DNA of 43,587 nt from Desulfobaccales bacterium (GTDB lineage: Bacteria > Desulfobacterota > Desulfobaccia > Desulfobaccales > 0-14-0-80-60-11), in NCBI GenBank assembly GCA_030694005.1, contig JAUXZG010000224.1, positions 1 to 43,587 of the forward strand, given 5' to 3'. Position numbers and translations under genes: made by a program. Each line of letters begins with the position of its first letter. The stretch's first letter is position 1. Below are positions 42,484 to 43,587 of this stretch, piece by piece. The notes below the pieces were generated by a model, which made no database searches, was not told the origin of the DNA, and saw only the letters and a list, made by a program, of their open reading frames with translations.

Positions 42484-42606
42484 TAGGTTATCCCCCCTTA
42501 ATCTTGAAAAAAATTTTGGTTCCGTTACCCAGTTAACCTTTACCCCCTTTCCTCCTTTCCCGAAGTGTTGGAATACCGAAAACCCTTCCAGATTACGGTT
42601 TGCCAT

Positions 42607-42636
42607 ATTTTAAGACTTCGTTAAATTTTTTGTCAA
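42607..42636 (-). promoter_or_regulatory. Sigma-70-type promoter of the outer-membrane barrel gene
   Basis: On the minus strand: TTGACA (perfect -35, 42631-42636), 18-bp spacer, TAAAAT (-10, 42607-42612). It implies a leader of about 115 nt before the ATG at 42483. Confidence 0.75.
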
Positions 42637-42767
42637 GTTAAATATTAAAAATCTATATGTTTATATGTTTATTTCTCAGCTCATATTACTCCAGTTGGCT
42701 GCAGCGCTATTTTATGGCGGTAAAATATTTTTTGTCAAGAATAAAATCAGGATGGGGAAAAAAAGGC

Positions 42768-43587
42768 TTAATAGGCCAGGCTGATCCAGGTGGCCAACCC
42801 CAGGACCACACTGAGCAGACCGTTGAGAGTAAAAAAGGCCGGGGGGAGGTGCTTGGGGTCCCGCAGAGCCAGGATCAGGTTCTGGCCCACCAGAATCAGG
42901 ACGCTAAAGATCACGGCGCCGGCGTAAAGCAGTCCCAGTCCGGCCAGCCAACCGGTGAGGACAAAGCCCACTGCGCTGATCAGATGGCACAGGGCCGCGC
43001 CCCAACGGGCCCACCTCGGTCCCACCCTGGCCGGTAGAGAAAAAAGACCCACCCGCCGATCAAACTCCTCATCCTGCAGGGCATAAAGAATATCAAAACC
43101 AGCCACCCAAAATAGCACTGCCATTGAGAGCACCAGGACCGGAAGCCCCAGATCGCCCCGGACCGCCAGCCAGCCCCCGGCCGGCGCCAGCCCCAGACTC
43201 ATACCCAGAATCAGATGCGAGGCCCAGGTGAAGCGTTTGGTCAGGGAATAACTCAGGATTACCCCCAGGACCACCGGTGAGAGGACGAAACAAACCCGGT
43301 TGAGCTGGGCCGCGGCCCCCATAAAAATTAAGGAATTCACCACAATAAAAACTAGCGTAGCCCGTCGGCTTAGCCGACCGGCGGGCAAAGACCGGGCGGC
43401 AGTACGGGGATTCAGTCCGTCAAAGGGCGCATCCACCAGGCGATTGAAGGCCATGGCAGCCGCGCGGGCACTTACCATGGCCACCAGGATGTAAACCGCG
43501 GTTCGAAAAGTAGGCAAACCCCGCGCCGCCAGCATGGCTCCCATGAAAGCAAAGGGCAGGGCCAAAACGCTGTGGCCTACCTTGATC
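42768..43587 (-). CDS. UbiA-family prenyltransferase (partial)
   Basis: An integral-membrane enzyme that transfers a polyprenyl chain to an aromatic acceptor in quinone synthesis. The reading frame is open through the end of the window (IKVGHSVLALPFAFMGAML), so the 5' end is missing. The NRLVDAPFDGLNPRT motif (NRxxDxxxDxxNPRT) binds Mg2+-diphosphate, and the second motif GFDILYALQDEEFD is present. About 7-8 transmembrane helices are visible. In a menaquinone-based anaerobe, the futalosine-route enzyme MqnP or a UbiA homologue is likely, but the missing context does not decide between them. Confidence 0.9.
   Translation of the reverse strand, partial: IKVGHSVLALPFAFMGAMLAARGLPTFRTAVYILVAMVSARAAAMAFNRLVDAPFDGLNPRTAARSLPAGRLSRRATLVFIVVNSLIFMGAAAQLNRVCFVLSPVVLGVILSYSLTKRFTWASHLILGMSLGLAPAGGWLAVRGDLGLPVLVLSMAVLFWVAGFDILYALQDEEFDRRVGLFSLPARVGPRWARWGAALCHLISAVGFVLTGWLAGLGLLYAGAVIFSVLILVGQNLILALRDPKHLPPAFFTLNGLLSVVLGLATWISLAY

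Overview
The window looks like chromosomal DNA from an anaerobic Gram-negative bacterium, most probably a Desulfobacterota (deltaproteobacterial) relative of the Desulfobacca/Syntrophobacter groups. The pointers are LPS genes (lptD, hldE), a NuoEF/HdrA/MvhD flavin-based electron-transfer operon under a sigma-54 activator, a Liv-type transporter with a phenylacetate-CoA ligase, and REP/RAYT elements. The taxonomic call is inference. Almost all of the window is coding, with G-rich dispersed repeats between genes. No CRISPR array, rRNA, prophage or complete composite transposon was seen.

Layout. 1-5523 (minus): envelope genes lptD, ugd and hldE. 5690-5871: a promoter and a tRNA-Arg(CCU) gene. 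5972-13595 (plus): a PAS/sigma-54 activator with its own -24/-12 element, a spacer with a near-perfect 18-bp palindrome and related half-sites, a second -24/-12 element, then a four-gene operon (NuoE-like, NuoF-like, short NuoG-like, HdrA-MvhD fusion). 13624-16146 (minus): a malic-enzyme tandem fusion whose N-terminal copy has lost key metal-site residues. 17007-22283: nucleotide-sugar genes (WbpA-like dehydrogenase, DegT aminotransferase with an antitoxin-like N-terminal extension, membrane-bound CapD/WbpM-like dehydratase). 22493-27183 (minus): biotin genes bioB-bioD-bioF-bioH-like-bioC behind a textbook BirA operator. 27751-30807 (plus): a large membrane diguanylate cyclase. 31023-33260 (minus): FtsK. 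33469-36405: a repeat-rich patch with dCMP deaminase, a small AT-rich gene, a RAYT transposase and a lipoprotein hydrolase, ending in a truncated second copy of the deaminase 5' end. 36497-41203 (minus): livH-livM-livF-livG-paaK. 41204-43587: a terminator, a possible structured RNA, an outer-membrane barrel gene and a partial UbiA-family prenyltransferase gene.

How the genes work together. The clearest system is the sigma-54 module. The activator carries a Cys-containing PAS domain and lies directly upstream of an operon that encodes an NADH-linked flavin/iron-sulfur complex. That operon has no HdrB, HdrC, hydrogenase or formate dehydrogenase subunit in the window. The HdrA-MvhD subunit lacks one expected cysteine in its second ferredoxin motif and one in the MvhD motif, and the NuoG-like subunit lacks the His/Cys cluster. 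I infer a redox-controlled NADH:ferredoxin oxidoreductase of an unusual type with an unidentified third partner. The best secondary leads are the tandem malic enzyme, the antitoxin-like/aminotransferase fusion, and the 1.9-kb segment bracketed by 109-bp direct repeats.
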